A stretch of 64,000 nucleotides of DNA from Arsukibacterium sp. MJ3 (GTDB lineage: Bacteria > Pseudomonadota > Gammaproteobacteria > Enterobacterales > Alteromonadaceae), in the NCBI RefSeq assembly GCF_000987765.1, contig NZ_LAHP01000006.1, positions 62,001 to 126,000 on the forward strand, in the 5' to 3' direction. Of the stretch, positions 7,107-16,883 are shown piece after piece. The position numbers were made by a program, and so were the translations under genes. The notes under the pieces are model-generated. The model was not told the DNA's origin. It was given only the letters and a program-made list of their open reading frames with translations, and searched no databases. The stretch's first letter is position 1. The number at the start of each line of letters is the position of its first letter.

Positions 7107-9740
7107 ATGAAACAAATTTCAGCGTTAACCGCCTTATTTATGGTGGCAGGCCTTGCCGGTTGCGGTGGCGATGTTGCCACTAACTCAGATTTTACTGCAA
7201 TTACCCCTACCGAGCCGGTCAGTGACTGGCAACTGGTATGGAGTGACGAGTTTAACGGTACCCGCATTGATGAAACTAAGTGGACGCATGAAGTTAATTG
7301 CTCCGGTGGCGGCAATCAGGAAAAGCAATGCTATACCGACAGCTCGGATAATTCCTTTGTAACTGACGGCAAGCTGCATATTGTGGCTAAACCTGCAGCA
7401 GCAGGCGCACCGTTGCCGTATACCTCGGCTCGGCTAAATACTAAATATCAGGGCGACTTTAAATATGGTCGCTTTGAAATGCGTGCCAAGCTGCCAGCAG
7501 GCCAGGGCGCCTGGCCTGCTTTTTGGATGTTGCCTACCGATGAAGTTTACGGTGGCTGGCCAAAATCGGGTGAAATAGACATTATTGAAGCGGTTAACCT
7601 GAAAGTGGTGGCAGACGATGGTACTGCTGAAGCCAATGTGCACGGCACCATACATTATGGCCGTGACTGGCCAAATAATGCTAGCTCAGGCAAAGCCTAT
7701 CTGCTGCCTGATGGCATAAATCCGGCTGATGATTTTCATACTTACGCTATTGAATGGCAGGAAGGCGAAATTCGCTGGTACGTTGATGGCTATTTGTTCC
7801 AAACACAAATGGCGTCAAAAGTGCGCTTCAACAGCCGTGGTGAAGCGGTTGGCCTCAGTCATCGTGGCTGGTTTGCCGAGTATTTTAATATTATCAGTGG
7901 CGAGCTGCAAACTCAGTGGAACAGTGCACCCTTTGATCAACGTTTTCATCTTCTGCTGAATTTAGCCGTGGGTGGTAACTGGCCAGAAAACGTTAACAAC
8001 CTGGGGATTGATGCTGCGGCTTTTGCCGACGGTCAGGCTTATCAAATTGACTATGTACGGGTATATCAGTGTGGGCAAGACTTGGACAGCGGCAAAGGTT
8101 GTGAAACCGTGCGTGCCGGCTATAAAGACGAACAGACGTTGGTAACGGGCGAAGCGCCTATTCCGTCGCCACCGTCTTCGGGTGTGGCGCAAAACCTGAC
8201 CATTTTTGATGGTACGCCTAATCCAAACTGGCCCGCGTGGGATTGCTGTGCAGGTTCAGTGCCTGCCTTAGTTGCAGATGCCGACCGTGGCGATGTGTAT
8301 GAGTTTCTGGTAGGGCCACAGCCTACGGTAAATGGTTTTGTCAGCCGGTCGGCATTTGTTACCGCCCCGGGTGTTGCCAGCCCGTTTGATGCTTCGCCTT
8401 TAATAGAAAACGGTAGCATTAGTTTTGATATGCAGGTGGTATCGGCACCGTCGAATCCTGCTTCAAGCTGGATGTTTAAAGTTGAAAGTAACGAAAACAC
8501 CACCTTTGCGGAACTGCCCATTACCACCAGCATTGAGGGTGTTGCGCCGGTTACAGGTCAATGGCAGAGCTATACCTTCCCGCTGCAAATGCTGGCTGAT
8601 GCCGGGTTAGATTTATCAGCGATAGATGTTGTAATGATTTTCCCGGCTTGGGATACCGGCAATGGCGCGATATACCGGGTAGACAATGTCCAAATTGCTC
8701 AGCCAGCTACTGCGTCACCTGAGCTGGTGATCTTTACTGATGGCCAAAACCTGGCCTGGCCACTGTGGGATTGTTGTGGTGGCACCACGCCAATTGAAGT
8801 ACTGGACGACGAAACGCATGGCCTGACTGCTGAGTTTACTATTGGTGCTACGCCAACGGTAATGGGTTTTAACACGCGTTTATTGGCAGCGGCGGCCGAG
8901 CCGTTTGATGCCTCCGCCTTGTTAAGTGAAGGCGTGGTGCAGTTTGACGTTAAGGTCATTACTGCGGCTGCTAATCCCGATTCCAGTTGGTTGTTTAAAA
9001 TAGAAGCCGCCGGTGGCGACTCGGCAGTAGAGTTGGCATTAAGTGCCGGCAACGGCGGCCAGGAACCGGTGACCGGCCAGTGGGCCACGTATACCTTTAG
9101 CATGCAAAGCCTGTCTGATGCCGGGCTGGATATCAGTGCCATTGACGTACTGATGGTATTCCCCGCCTGGGATACCGGCAATGGTGCAGTGTACCGGCTG
9201 GATAATGTGCGGATTTTTAACCCTAATGCCAGTGCAGACGGCCCGTTAACCTTGTTTCGTGATGCGGTTAATCCAAACTGGAGCTTATGGGATTGCTGCG
9301 CCGGTTCTACCCCACAGATAGTCACTGTTGATGCGCCCTATGGTGCGGTAGCGCAGTTTGAAATTAGTGGTTCGCCTGAAACGGTACTGGGCTTTTTAGC
9401 CAATGAAGATGCGGCATACGACGCCTCGCCGTTGCTGGCAAATGGCAGCGTTAGCTTTGATATGCGGCTGGTGAATGCCCCTGCCAACCCTGACTCCAGC
9501 TGGCTATTTAAAATTGAATCTAGCGGTGCCGCCAGCGCGGTAGAGCTGCCGTTAGCGGCGGGTAACAATGATCAGGCGCCGGTTACCGGCGAGTGGCAAC
9601 GCTATAGTTTCCCGCTGCAAAGCCTGTTTGACGCTGGCTTAGATATCAGCGACATCAGTGTGATCATGGTATTCCCGGCCTGGGGTACGGGTTCAGGTGC
9701 GGTATATCAAATTGATAACGCTGAAATTTCTAATAACTAA
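7107..9740 (+). CDS. GH16 endo-beta-1,3-glucanase (laminarinase) lipoprotein with three C-terminal repeats
   Basis: A secreted lipoprotein of about 877 residues. The ATG at 7107 is preferred over 7095 because the AGGGGA ribosome-binding site lies at a workable distance only from 7107. The signal ends in the lipobox LAGC. The GH16 domain (about 40-320) carries the catalytic motif GEIDIIE (nucleophile E156, acid/base E161), and WMLPTDEVYGGWPKSGEIDI resembles bacterial laminarinases that cleave internal beta-1,3-glucan bonds. Three modules of about 165-170 residues follow, beginning near 366, 541 and 714, each with a W-x-x-W-D-C-C signature. They probably bind glucan or attach the enzyme to substrate (inference). 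The TonB receptor gene starts 25 bases later, so hydrolysis at the surface is coupled to uptake. A LacI-type operator lies upstream. Lichenan or another mixed beta-glucan is the alternative substrate. Confidence 0.92.
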   Translation: MKQISALTALFMVAGLAGCGGDVATNSDFTAITPTEPVSDWQLVWSDEFNGTRIDETKWTHEVNCSGGGNQEKQCYTDSSDNSFVTDGKLHIVAKPAAAGAPLPYTSARLNTKYQGDFKYGRFEMRAKLPAGQGAWPAFWMLPTDEVYGGWPKSGEIDIIEAVNLKVVADDGTAEANVHGTIHYGRDWPNNASSGKAYLLPDGINPADDFHTYAIEWQEGEIRWYVDGYLFQTQMASKVRFNSRGEAVGLSHRGWFAEYFNIISGELQTQWNSAPFDQRFHLLLNLAVGGNWPENVNNLGIDAAAFADGQAYQIDYVRVYQCGQDLDSGKGCETVRAGYKDEQTLVTGEAPIPSPPSSGVAQNLTIFDGTPNPNWPAWDCCAGSVPALVADADRGDVYEFLVGPQPTVNGFVSRSAFVTAPGVASPFDASPLIENGSISFDMQVVSAPSNPASSWMFKVESNENTTFAELPITTSIEGVAPVTGQWQSYTFPLQMLADAGLDLSAIDVVMIFPAWDTGNGAIYRVDNVQIAQPATASPELVIFTDGQNLAWPLWDCCGGTTPIEVLDDETHGLTAEFTIGATPTVMGFNTRLLAAAAEPFDASALLSEGVVQFDVKVITAAANPDSSWLFKIEAAGGDSAVELALSAGNGGQEPVTGQWATYTFSMQSLSDAGLDISAIDVLMVFPAWDTGNGAVYRLDNVRIFNPNASADGPLTLFRDAVNPNWSLWDCCAGSTPQIVTVDAPYGAVAQFEISGSPETVLGFLANEDAAYDASPLLANGSVSFDMRLVNAPANPDSSWLFKIESSGAASAVELPLAAGNNDQAPVTGEWQRYSFPLQSLFDAGLDISDISVIMVFPAWGTGSGAVYQIDNAEISNN
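8196..9737 (+). repeat. Three tandem WDCC modules inside the GH16 gene
   Basis: Modules run about 8196-8700, 8724-9232 and 9244-9737. Each starts with an hhIF/LF strand and then NPNWPAWDCCAGS, LAWPLWDCCGGT or NPNWSLWDCCAGS. Each continues through SFDM-like or QFDV, PxSSWxFKIE, APVTGxWxxYxFxLQ and AGLDxSxIxVxMVFPAWxTG, and closes with a conserved YxxDN near its end. The DNA around the GGATACCGGCAATGG stretch is nearly identical in modules 1 and 2, which suggests fairly recent duplication. Confidence 0.9.
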
Positions 9741-9765
9741 TCAGTGCGACAAGAGTAGGACGATT

Positions 9766-12723
9766 ATGAAACCAATACTATTTAATAAAAGCCAGGTCGC
9801 CATTGCTGTGTCAGTCGTGCTAACAGCTGGCCTGCTAATGCCAGCGCAGGCGCAAGATAACGCACAACAACAAGCGCAAGCAGTAGATGTTGAAATTATT
9901 CAGATAAAAGGTATTCGCGGCAGTTTGGCTCGGTCCATGAACATGAAACGTGAAGGCTCAGGGGTGGTGGATGCTATTTCTGCTGAAGAAATGGGTAAGT
10001 TCCCTGATACCAACCTGGCAGAGTCATTACAACGCATTACCGGTGTCTCGGTAAGCAGGGTTAATGGTGAAGGTAGCCAGATAACCGTGCGGGGATTTGG
10101 CCCGGAATTTAACCTTGTAACGTTAAATGGCCGCCAGATGCCAGGCACCGGCTATACCCGCTCTTACAACTTAGAAAACTTGTCAGCCGAGGGTGTTAGT
10201 GCACTGGAAGTCTTTAAAACTTCTCGTGCTGAAACACCCAGTGGCGGCTTAGGGGCAACGGTTAATATCGTCACGGCTAAACCTTTATCCAGCCCTGGTC
10301 AAAAACTGGCGGTAATGGCTAAGGCGCTGCACGACAGTTCTAACGTTAAAGGCGATGATGTTACGCCTGAACTGGCCGGCATTTATAGTAATACGTTTGC
10401 TGATGATCGCTTTGGGGTAGCGCTGTCGTTCTCGCATCAGCGCCGTGATTTTCAAAGTCAGCAGGCTAATATTCAGGGTTGGCAGGTACAAAATACCTTA
10501 CCCGCGCTTGATGCCTCAAAAGTAACAGACGCTCGGCCGGAAGATGCACAAGGCAATAAGCTTGGGCCAGCGTTTTTCCCAAAAGACATGAACTACGCTA
10601 TTGAAGATGTACAGCGCGAACGCACCAACGGTCAGTTAACCTTGCAGTTTGCGCCTACCGATGCCTTAACCTTTACGGCCGATTACACTGCCAGTCGGGC
10701 GTTAACCGGCGCTGAAAGTAGTGGTTGGGGTATTTGGAACAATTTTGGTGCCAATATAAATGCGTATGAGCTGGATGAACGGGGCACTGCTATCTTTGCC
10801 GACATAAGTGGTGATGATGCGTCATTTACCGCTAATAAAGGCACAACCGAAGTAAAAGCCCGTTCTATTGGTTTAAATATGGACTGGCAACTGACCGACG
10901 ATCTGGATTTAAGTGTTGATTATCACGACTCAACCAATAAAACTGATAACGGTGCTGACAAAGGCAGCGGCAACGCCGGGCAGGTTATTTTAGGTTCAGA
11001 CCAGTTACGGTCTAAAATTTATGATTATCGCACCGGTGAAATTCCGCAGGCTTTCGTGCGCTGGCGTAATGGCACAAACGAGTTGCAACCGGGTGAAATT
11101 GATTCTAATTTCAGCCAGTTCATCCATTCACCGGGCGAATCTGCCATTAAGCAATTGCAGTTAGACGCGAACTGGTATAACTCACGCTTTACCCGTATTC
11201 CTCTGGTGAAAGTTACCGGTGGTATTGGCCGTACTGAGCAGGAAATGGGTGGCTTGAATGCCTGGAGTGGGTTGCGTGGCGGTCCGGGTTTTAACCCTAG
11301 CTTTGCTGAGATTTTTCCGGATAGCATGTTTACCCGAAATAGCACCAGTCATTTTCTCGACCAATTTAGTGGCGGTGGCGATGCGTTGTTAAGCAATTAC
11401 TATTACAGCTACGATTTTGATGAAGCGGTGGCACGTCAGGCTGCTTTTTTAACCGAAGCCGTTTTAGGTGGTGATGCTTATGTACCGGATGCTTACTTTG
11501 ATGGTATTGATAGCGAAAGCTATGTGGAAGAAGTTACTAACAGTGTTTATTTGCAATCTCAATGGGAATTTGACGTTGCGGATTACCCGGTACAGCTAAA
11601 TGTGGGCTTGCGCTATGAAGAAACCGACGTTACCAGTACCGTTCGCCAGCGGGTAGAGCGACAGGTTAACTGGGAAAGTGCCTCCGAATGGATTATGCAG
11701 TACGAAGCCGGTGGTGCGGATAACTTCCTCGCCCTGAACGGTAACCACGACGTATTGTTGCCGATGTTTGATGTAAAAGTGGATGTTACTGATGATGTTG
11801 TTGCACGTTTTTCCTGGGGTAAAACCATTGCCCGGGCACCACTTGGTGCTTTAGCGGGCGGTCGCAGTTTAACCGGCAGCCCAAAACCCGGTTCACGCAG
11901 CGGTGGCCAGGGTAATACTAACTTGCTGCCCTTTGAGTCAACCAACCTTGATTTAAGTCTTGAATATTACTATGCCCAGGGTAGCTATGCGGCCATTGGT
12001 TATTTCAGAAAAAGTGTTGATAACTTCATTCAAACGAATATTACTGACATTACCATCGAGGGGTTACACGATATTTTAAATGGCCCGCGTTACTTACGGG
12101 CAATAGCCGACATTGAAGCCAGTGGTGAGCAAGCTACCAGTACTGCAGTGTTCGCACAAATGCTGGCAAACGGTGATGGTAATGCTGACGGTAAAATTGA
12201 GCCAACCAGTGCTGACCCACTAATTGTCTGGAGTATTAGCCAACCCCGTAATACCGATACCAAAGAAGTTGATGGGATTGAGGCCGCTATTCAGCATGTG
12301 TTTGGTGACAGTGGTTTTGGTATAGGCATTAATGGCACGCTGGTAAATGGTGATGTTAAGTTTGATACTGAAAGTTTGGAGCAGCAGTCACCATTAACTG
12401 GGCTGAGTGATTCCGCTAACCTTCAGTTATTTTATGAAAAAGACGGTATCTCGATTAAAGCGACATATGCCTGGCGCGACAGCTACCTGATTGGCGTAGG
12501 CCAGGGCCAAGGCTCGTCAGATGCGCCGCCGCAGTTTGCTAAAGAGTATGCGCAGTGGGACTTAAGTGTTAATTACGACGTCAACGATAACTTTACCGTG
12601 TTTTTTGAAGGTATTAACCTGACCAACGAAACCGAGCAAGGTTATGGCCGTTACGAAGAGCAATTCCTGTTTGCCCGCCAGTACGGGCCACGTTATGTCG
12701 TAGGTGCCCGCTATAGTTTCTAA
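9766..12723 (+). CDS. TonB-dependent outer-membrane receptor for beta-glucan oligosaccharides
   Basis: A 985-residue receptor. The ATG at 9766, with TAGGA eight bases before it, opens a clear signal peptide ending AQAQ, whereas the longer open frame starts inside the GH16 gene without a signal. The plug domain is visible: a TonB-box-like IIQIKGIRGS, then MGKFPDTNLAESLQRITGVS, the RVNGEGSQITVRGFG stretch and NGRQMPG. It ends in a terminal Phe (RYSF), as beta-barrel proteins do. The plug resembles the large carbohydrate TonB receptors of Xanthomonas, Caulobacter and Alteromonadales. It sits 25 bases after the laminarinase and shares its operator, so it should import the oligosaccharides that enzyme releases (inference). 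A strong terminator follows. Confidence 0.93.
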   Translation: MKPILFNKSQVAIAVSVVLTAGLLMPAQAQDNAQQQAQAVDVEIIQIKGIRGSLARSMNMKREGSGVVDAISAEEMGKFPDTNLAESLQRITGVSVSRVNGEGSQITVRGFGPEFNLVTLNGRQMPGTGYTRSYNLENLSAEGVSALEVFKTSRAETPSGGLGATVNIVTAKPLSSPGQKLAVMAKALHDSSNVKGDDVTPELAGIYSNTFADDRFGVALSFSHQRRDFQSQQANIQGWQVQNTLPALDASKVTDARPEDAQGNKLGPAFFPKDMNYAIEDVQRERTNGQLTLQFAPTDALTFTADYTASRALTGAESSGWGIWNNFGANINAYELDERGTAIFADISGDDASFTANKGTTEVKARSIGLNMDWQLTDDLDLSVDYHDSTNKTDNGADKGSGNAGQVILGSDQLRSKIYDYRTGEIPQAFVRWRNGTNELQPGEIDSNFSQFIHSPGESAIKQLQLDANWYNSRFTRIPLVKVTGGIGRTEQEMGGLNAWSGLRGGPGFNPSFAEIFPDSMFTRNSTSHFLDQFSGGGDALLSNYYYSYDFDEAVARQAAFLTEAVLGGDAYVPDAYFDGIDSESYVEEVTNSVYLQSQWEFDVADYPVQLNVGLRYEETDVTSTVRQRVERQVNWESASEWIMQYEAGGADNFLALNGNHDVLLPMFDVKVDVTDDVVARFSWGKTIARAPLGALAGGRSLTGSPKPGSRSGGQGNTNLLPFESTNLDLSLEYYYAQGSYAAIGYFRKSVDNFIQTNITDITIEGLHDILNGPRYLRAIADIEASGEQATSTAVFAQMLANGDGNADGKIEPTSADPLIVWSISQPRNTDTKEVDGIEAAIQHVFGDSGFGIGINGTLVNGDVKFDTESLEQQSPLTGLSDSANLQLFYEKDGISIKATYAWRDSYLIGVGQGQGSSDAPPQFAKEYAQWDLSVNYDVNDNFTVFFEGINLTNETEQGYGRYEEQFLFARQYGPRYVVGARYSF

Positions 12724-12751
12724 TTTTTCACCCTGGTTGTAACGCCAAGTT

Positions 12752-12778
12752 AGTGTCCGCATGCGGGCACTTTTTTTT
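12752..12778 (+). terminator. Terminator of the GH16-TonB receptor operon
   Basis: Arms AGTGTCCGC (12752-12760) and GCGGGCACT (12763-12771) pair over 9 bp with one G-U, followed by eight T residues. It lies 29 bases after the receptor stop codon. Confidence 0.9.
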
Positions 12779-12845
12779 GAGCTGGTGCGTACTTATTACT
12801 AGCGGCAGTCGCTGAGATGAGAGTATAGGCACAGTGGCAGGATAT

Positions 12846-12868
12846 AAAAAGGGCGCCAGTTGGCGCCC
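12846..12868 (-). terminator. Terminator of the MFS-GH3 operon
   Basis: Read on the minus strand, GGGCGCC / GGCGCCC with an AACT loop (12851-12868) is followed by TTTTT. It lies 20 bases beyond the GH3 stop codon and closes the minus-strand operon. Confidence 0.85.
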
Positions 12869-12887
12869 CCGTTAATGCTCAGCTTGT

Positions 12888-15440
12888 TTACTGACAAGCC
12901 ACCGCAGTGTGTCGCTCATTATTGGCCGGGCTAATTCGGGCATCGGCCAGGCTTAGGTTTAATTCACCACTGCTTTGGATAGACAACACCTTAAATACTT
13001 GGCTTACGTTCATTCCCTGCTGCTGTAAGCAACGCAAATTAACAGCTAATGGCTGCCATTGATTTTCCTGCATGGCGGCCAGCGCACTGCTAATATTCAC
13101 TTCTCCTGAACAGTTGTCACCACACCCCATGCCAAGCGTAACGTTGGCCGGCACGTTGCCTTGGCGTTTTACTAACACCGTTAGCTGGCTATCGGCTTCA
13201 GCATAGGCCCGTAAATCTCGTGGAAACGGGCTAATAAAACTCAGTGTGGCATTGCTGCTGCCGTCGAATTCAAAGCGGCGGGCATCTTCCTGCACGTCTT
13301 TATCAAAGGTGCGGCTGCTAATCGCGGCCAGCTGCTGAATGCTGCTGGTGACCATGGCCGTGTCATTGCCGCTTTGCAACTGTAATTGCCAGGGTGAACG
13401 CGGTGCACGTTCAAATATCACTAAGTCGGTCAGCTGATTACGTTGTTCTATTTGCTCAGACAACGCATTGCTTAAAGTGCTGGCTTCACCATAGCGAAGG
13501 CCAAAACCATACGGCAGCAGTGGCTGGTAGTCGGTGTCGTGCCGGTTAACCTGTTGCTGCGCTGTAGCGGGCCAGCTAAACGACAGCTTGCCGCGAAAGT
13601 CGAGGTTTACACTGCCATCGGCTTGCGCCATGATGACATCAGCTACGCCAGCGCCTTCACTGCCCGGCAGCCAAACGGCAACAAAGGCATCTGATGCGTT
13701 TAGTTCCGGATTCACCCACAGTGGCCGGCCACTGATAAACAGCGCAACCACCTTAATGCCGTCAGCTTTTAGTTGTTGTAACAGGGCCAAATCCGTTTTA
13801 TTGCCACGCTGAAATTCCAAATTATCTAAATCGCCATTGCCCTCGGCATAAGGTTGCTCGCCAAACACTACTATTGCCACATCTGGCTTACTTTGGTAAC
13901 GGCCATCGGTACTTAGCTCAACGCTGCCGCCTGCGGCGATCACCGCTTGCTGAATACCGGCATAAATTGAACTGCCACCGGGGAAGTCACTATTGCTGTT
14001 ACCGGTACCCTGCCAGCTAATGGTCCAGCCACCAGATTGCATTCCAATGTTGTCTGCACCTTCACCGGTAACCAAAATACGTTGCTTGGGGTTTAATGGT
14101 AATAACGTGTTGTTGTTCTTTAGCAGCACTAATGATTGTTGCACAGCCTGACGAGCAACTGCCCGGTGTTCAGCTGAACCAATTAACTCCGTTTTACCCG
14201 ACAACGGCCGATTAGCCGGGCTGGGCTTATCAAATAATCCGGCGCGTAATTTTACCCGCAAAATACGCCGAACTGCGTCATCTACGCGGCTTATCGGAAT
14301 AACGCCGCTTTCTACTTGTGCAATAAGGTTTTCATACAGCGGTTTCCAGGCTGGCGTGGGCACCATAAACATATCTAACCCTGCCAGTGCAGCGTGCGGG
14401 CAGTTATCGTTGCTACAACCTGGGATCTGGCCATGACCGTTCCAATCACCCACAATAAAACCATCAAAGCCCATGCGATCTTTTAGTACATCGGTTAGCA
14501 AATATTTATGTCCATGGATTTTTTCGCCATGCCAGCTGTTAAAGGATGCCATAACACTTTGCGCGCCAGCCTGCAAACCACCAACATAGCCTTGGGCATG
14601 AATACTAAACAGTGCTTGCTCGGTGGCAATAGTGTCGCCCTGGTCATCACCGCCTACCGTACCACCATCACCAACAAAGTGTTTAACGGTACTAATGACC
14701 CGCTCGGCACCCAGAAAATCTTTATCGGCGGCGCCTTGCAAGCCAGTAACAATAGCGGCGGCATAATCGTGCACTATTTCCGGATCTTCTGAATACCCTT
14801 CATAGGTGCGGCCCCAGCGATCATCACGCACCACCGCAACGGTGGGGGCGAATACCCAATCAATACCGGTAACCATTACCTCGCGGGCGGTGATTTTGGC
14901 TATTTCTTCAATGAGTTGCGGGTTATGCGCTGCGCCTAAACCAATATTGTGCGGAAATAAAGTGGCACCAAGTACATTGTTATGGCCATGCACGGCATCG
15001 GTGCCCCACATGGTCGGAATGCTGCTGCCATCGAGGCTATTATCAATTGACGCCTGATACATGCTTTCGGCCAGCGCTATCCAATCGGCTGGGGTGGCAT
15101 ACTTATCATCGTTGGGAAAAGCACCACCGCCGTTAAGGTAGGAGCCGAAGCCATATTTACGCATGTCGGCAACGGTAATATCGCGAATTTCTGGCTGGAT
15201 CATCTGGGCAATTTTTTGCGCCAAGGTCATGCCCGCCATTAGCTTAGTAATCCCCTGCTCGGTAGCACTGTCTTGTGCTATAGGTAAGGTTAGCTGTGGC
15301 CAGATACTGATATCGGTAGCATTTTGCGGCTGGTTTGTCGCCGGTTCAGGGGCGTGTTTATAACAAGCCGCCAGTAATAAGCTGCTGCTTACTGCCAGTA
15401 ACAAGGGTTTCAGATAAAATGGTTTTGCTGGCAACATCAT
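12888..15440 (-). CDS. GH3 exo-beta-glucosidase lipoprotein
   Basis: An 850-residue family 3 glycoside hydrolase that removes glucose from the non-reducing ends of beta-glucans and oligosaccharides. The N-terminal signal has the lipobox LAAC (C26), so it is a periplasmic or outer-membrane lipoprotein. The (beta/alpha)8 domain has [18 protein letters not shown] (254-270) and the nucleophile D332 in [11 protein letters not shown]. The second domain runs from about 410 to 650. The last 170 residues form an ExoP-type C-terminal module like that of marine 1,3/1,4-beta-glucosidases, and its opening ([14 protein letters not shown]) recalls the modules on the GH16 enzyme. The start overlaps the stop of the MFS gene by 4 bases (ATGA), so the two are translationally coupled. 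Expression should follow the divergent LacI-type operator at 16789. Confidence 0.94.
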   Translation of the reverse strand: MMLPAKPFYLKPLLLAVSSSLLLAACYKHAPEPATNQPQNATDISIWPQLTLPIAQDSATEQGITKLMAGMTLAQKIAQMIQPEIRDITVADMRKYGFGSYLNGGGAFPNDDKYATPADWIALAESMYQASIDNSLDGSSIPTMWGTDAVHGHNNVLGATLFPHNIGLGAAHNPQLIEEIAKITAREVMVTGIDWVFAPTVAVVRDDRWGRTYEGYSEDPEIVHDYAAAIVTGLQGAADKDFLGAERVISTVKHFVGDGGTVGGDDQGDTIATEQALFSIHAQGYVGGLQAGAQSVMASFNSWHGEKIHGHKYLLTDVLKDRMGFDGFIVGDWNGHGQIPGCSNDNCPHAALAGLDMFMVPTPAWKPLYENLIAQVESGVIPISRVDDAVRRILRVKLRAGLFDKPSPANRPLSGKTELIGSAEHRAVARQAVQQSLVLLKNNNTLLPLNPKQRILVTGEGADNIGMQSGGWTISWQGTGNSNSDFPGGSSIYAGIQQAVIAAGGSVELSTDGRYQSKPDVAIVVFGEQPYAEGNGDLDNLEFQRGNKTDLALLQQLKADGIKVVALFISGRPLWVNPELNASDAFVAVWLPGSEGAGVADVIMAQADGSVNLDFRGKLSFSWPATAQQQVNRHDTDYQPLLPYGFGLRYGEASTLSNALSEQIEQRNQLTDLVIFERAPRSPWQLQLQSGNDTAMVTSSIQQLAAISSRTFDKDVQEDARRFEFDGSSNATLSFISPFPRDLRAYAEADSQLTVLVKRQGNVPANVTLGMGCGDNCSGEVNISSALAAMQENQWQPLAVNLRCLQQQGMNVSQVFKVLSIQSSGELNLSLADARISPANNERHTAVACQ

Positions 15441-16726
15441 AGTGCTTCCTTAGCCGCATTTGCAGTATTAGCCACGGCGCGGGGCTTGCAGCCATTGATG
15501 CCATAAAAAGCAATATAGAGATAACACAGCAACGGTAAGATAAAGGCTTGCTGCACCCCAACGTTGTCTGCTAGCACGCCTTGCAGCAGCGGTAAGATAG
15601 CACCACCAACAATAGCCAGACACAGTATGCCCGACCCCTGACCGGTGTATTGTTTTAAACCGGCAATGGCTAAGCTGAAAATAGTGGGGAACATAATAGA
15701 GTTACACAAACCGACCAGCAGCAGTGACCACATGGCTAACTTTCCAGACGATAAAATAGTTAAAGCCACCAGCAACACGGCACATACCGCATTAAAGGCC
15801 AGCACCTTGCCCGCGCTGACTTTTTGCATCACCACCGCACCAATAAACCGGCCAAGCATCGCGCCACCAAAGTACCAGGCAATGTAATGCGAGGCTGCCG
15901 ATTTTGTCATGCCACCAATTTCTGGCATTGACAGGTAGCTGACTAAAAAGCTGCCAATGCCGACTTCTGCACCAACGTAAACAAAAATACCTAAGGCCCC
16001 TAGCATTAAATGCCGTTGTTTCCAGGCTTCACCGCCCAGCGGCAGCGCTGCGGTAGGATCTTTTTTACCCATCGCCGGCAGTTTTAACCAGGTAAAAATT
16101 ATTGCCAGTAACACCAGACTGGCGGCCAATATTATATAAGGTAACTGTACTGTTGACTCAGTAACCGCACCCGCTACTGGCTCGGGTACATCCATACCGC
16201 CAAAAATTAACCAGGCGCCAAAAAAGGGCGCTACAGTGGTACCCAAAGAATTAAAGGCCTGGGTCATGGTTAAGCGGCTGGGCGCGGTTTCTGGTTGCCC
16301 CAATACACTCACATAAGGATTGGCGGCCACTTGTAAAATAGTAATACCCGAGGCCAGCACAAACAGTGCCAACAAAAACATGGCGTACACATGAGCGGCA
16401 GCGGCAGGTACAAATAACAGGCAGCCGGCACCTGCTATTAATAAACCGGTAACAATACCGGCTTTATAGCCAATTCTGCTGACCAGCATACCGGCAGGTA
16501 CTGAGACAATAAAATAGGCGCCAAAGAAACAGAACTGGATTAGCATGGCCTGAGTGTAATTTAAGTCGAATAACATTTTTAAATAGGGAATTAAAATGTC
16601 GTTTAGACAGGTAATAAACCCCCACATGAAAAACAAGGAGGTTAGAGCGGTAAGTGCAAAGCGATAATTGTTGCCGCCGCCATCGGCGCTAAGGCCTGCT
16701 GTTACCGGTATTGGTGTTGCTGCCAT
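15437..16726 (-). CDS. MFS sugar transporter (glucose/galactose-fucose permease family)
   Basis: A 429-residue inner-membrane transporter with about 12 membrane segments. The ATG at 16726 is chosen because AAGGGGGA precedes it by five bases; the open frame extends 31 codons further but over the operator. [20 protein letters not shown] and [20 protein letters not shown] are characteristic of the FucP/GluP group of proton or sodium symporters. It is coupled to GH3 by an ATGA overlap and is divergent from the GH1-symporter-LacI operon. It probably takes up the glucose that the GH3 enzyme releases in the periplasm (inference from neighbours). A frame-shadowed gene was not seen on the other strand. 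Confidence 0.9.
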   Translation of the reverse strand: MAATPIPVTAGLSADGGGNNYRFALTALTSLFFMWGFITCLNDILIPYLKMLFDLNYTQAMLIQFCFFGAYFIVSVPAGMLVSRIGYKAGIVTGLLIAGAGCLLFVPAAAAHVYAMFLLALFVLASGITILQVAANPYVSVLGQPETAPSRLTMTQAFNSLGTTVAPFFGAWLIFGGMDVPEPVAGAVTESTVQLPYIILAASLVLLAIIFTWLKLPAMGKKDPTAALPLGGEAWKQRHLMLGALGIFVYVGAEVGIGSFLVSYLSMPEIGGMTKSAASHYIAWYFGGAMLGRFIGAVVMQKVSAGKVLAFNAVCAVLLVALTILSSGKLAMWSLLLVGLCNSIMFPTIFSLAIAGLKQYTGQGSGILCLAIVGGAILPLLQGVLADNVGVQQAFILPLLCYLYIAFYGINGCKPRAVANTANAAKEAL

Positions 16727-16788
16727 CTTGTCCCCCTTAGGTGCATAGTGTTTTATATTGACGTGTTGTGCATGGCCGTCTAGTATTA

Positions 16789-16802
16789 TGTAAGCGCTTT
16801 CA
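16789..16802. promoter_or_regulatory. LacI-family operator between divergent sugar operons
   Basis: TGTAAGCGCTTTCA matches the operator at 7018-7031 at 13 of 14 positions. It lies 63 bases before the MFS-GH3 operon start and 82 bases before GH1. One bound repressor could therefore control both divergent units, including its own gene. Confidence 0.78.
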
Positions 16803-16883
16803 TTTATAGCATATATCACGCTGTTGGCAAATTTTTTGTCGTGCAGCTGCCAGTCACTTTACGTTCGGAAGATAGCCAAACTG

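Noticed and set aside
7070-7315. Minus-strand frames over the GH16 signal peptide region and its repeats
   Set aside because: They lie opposite a well-supported gene and lack start signals; the GC-rich reverse frames are open by codon bias.
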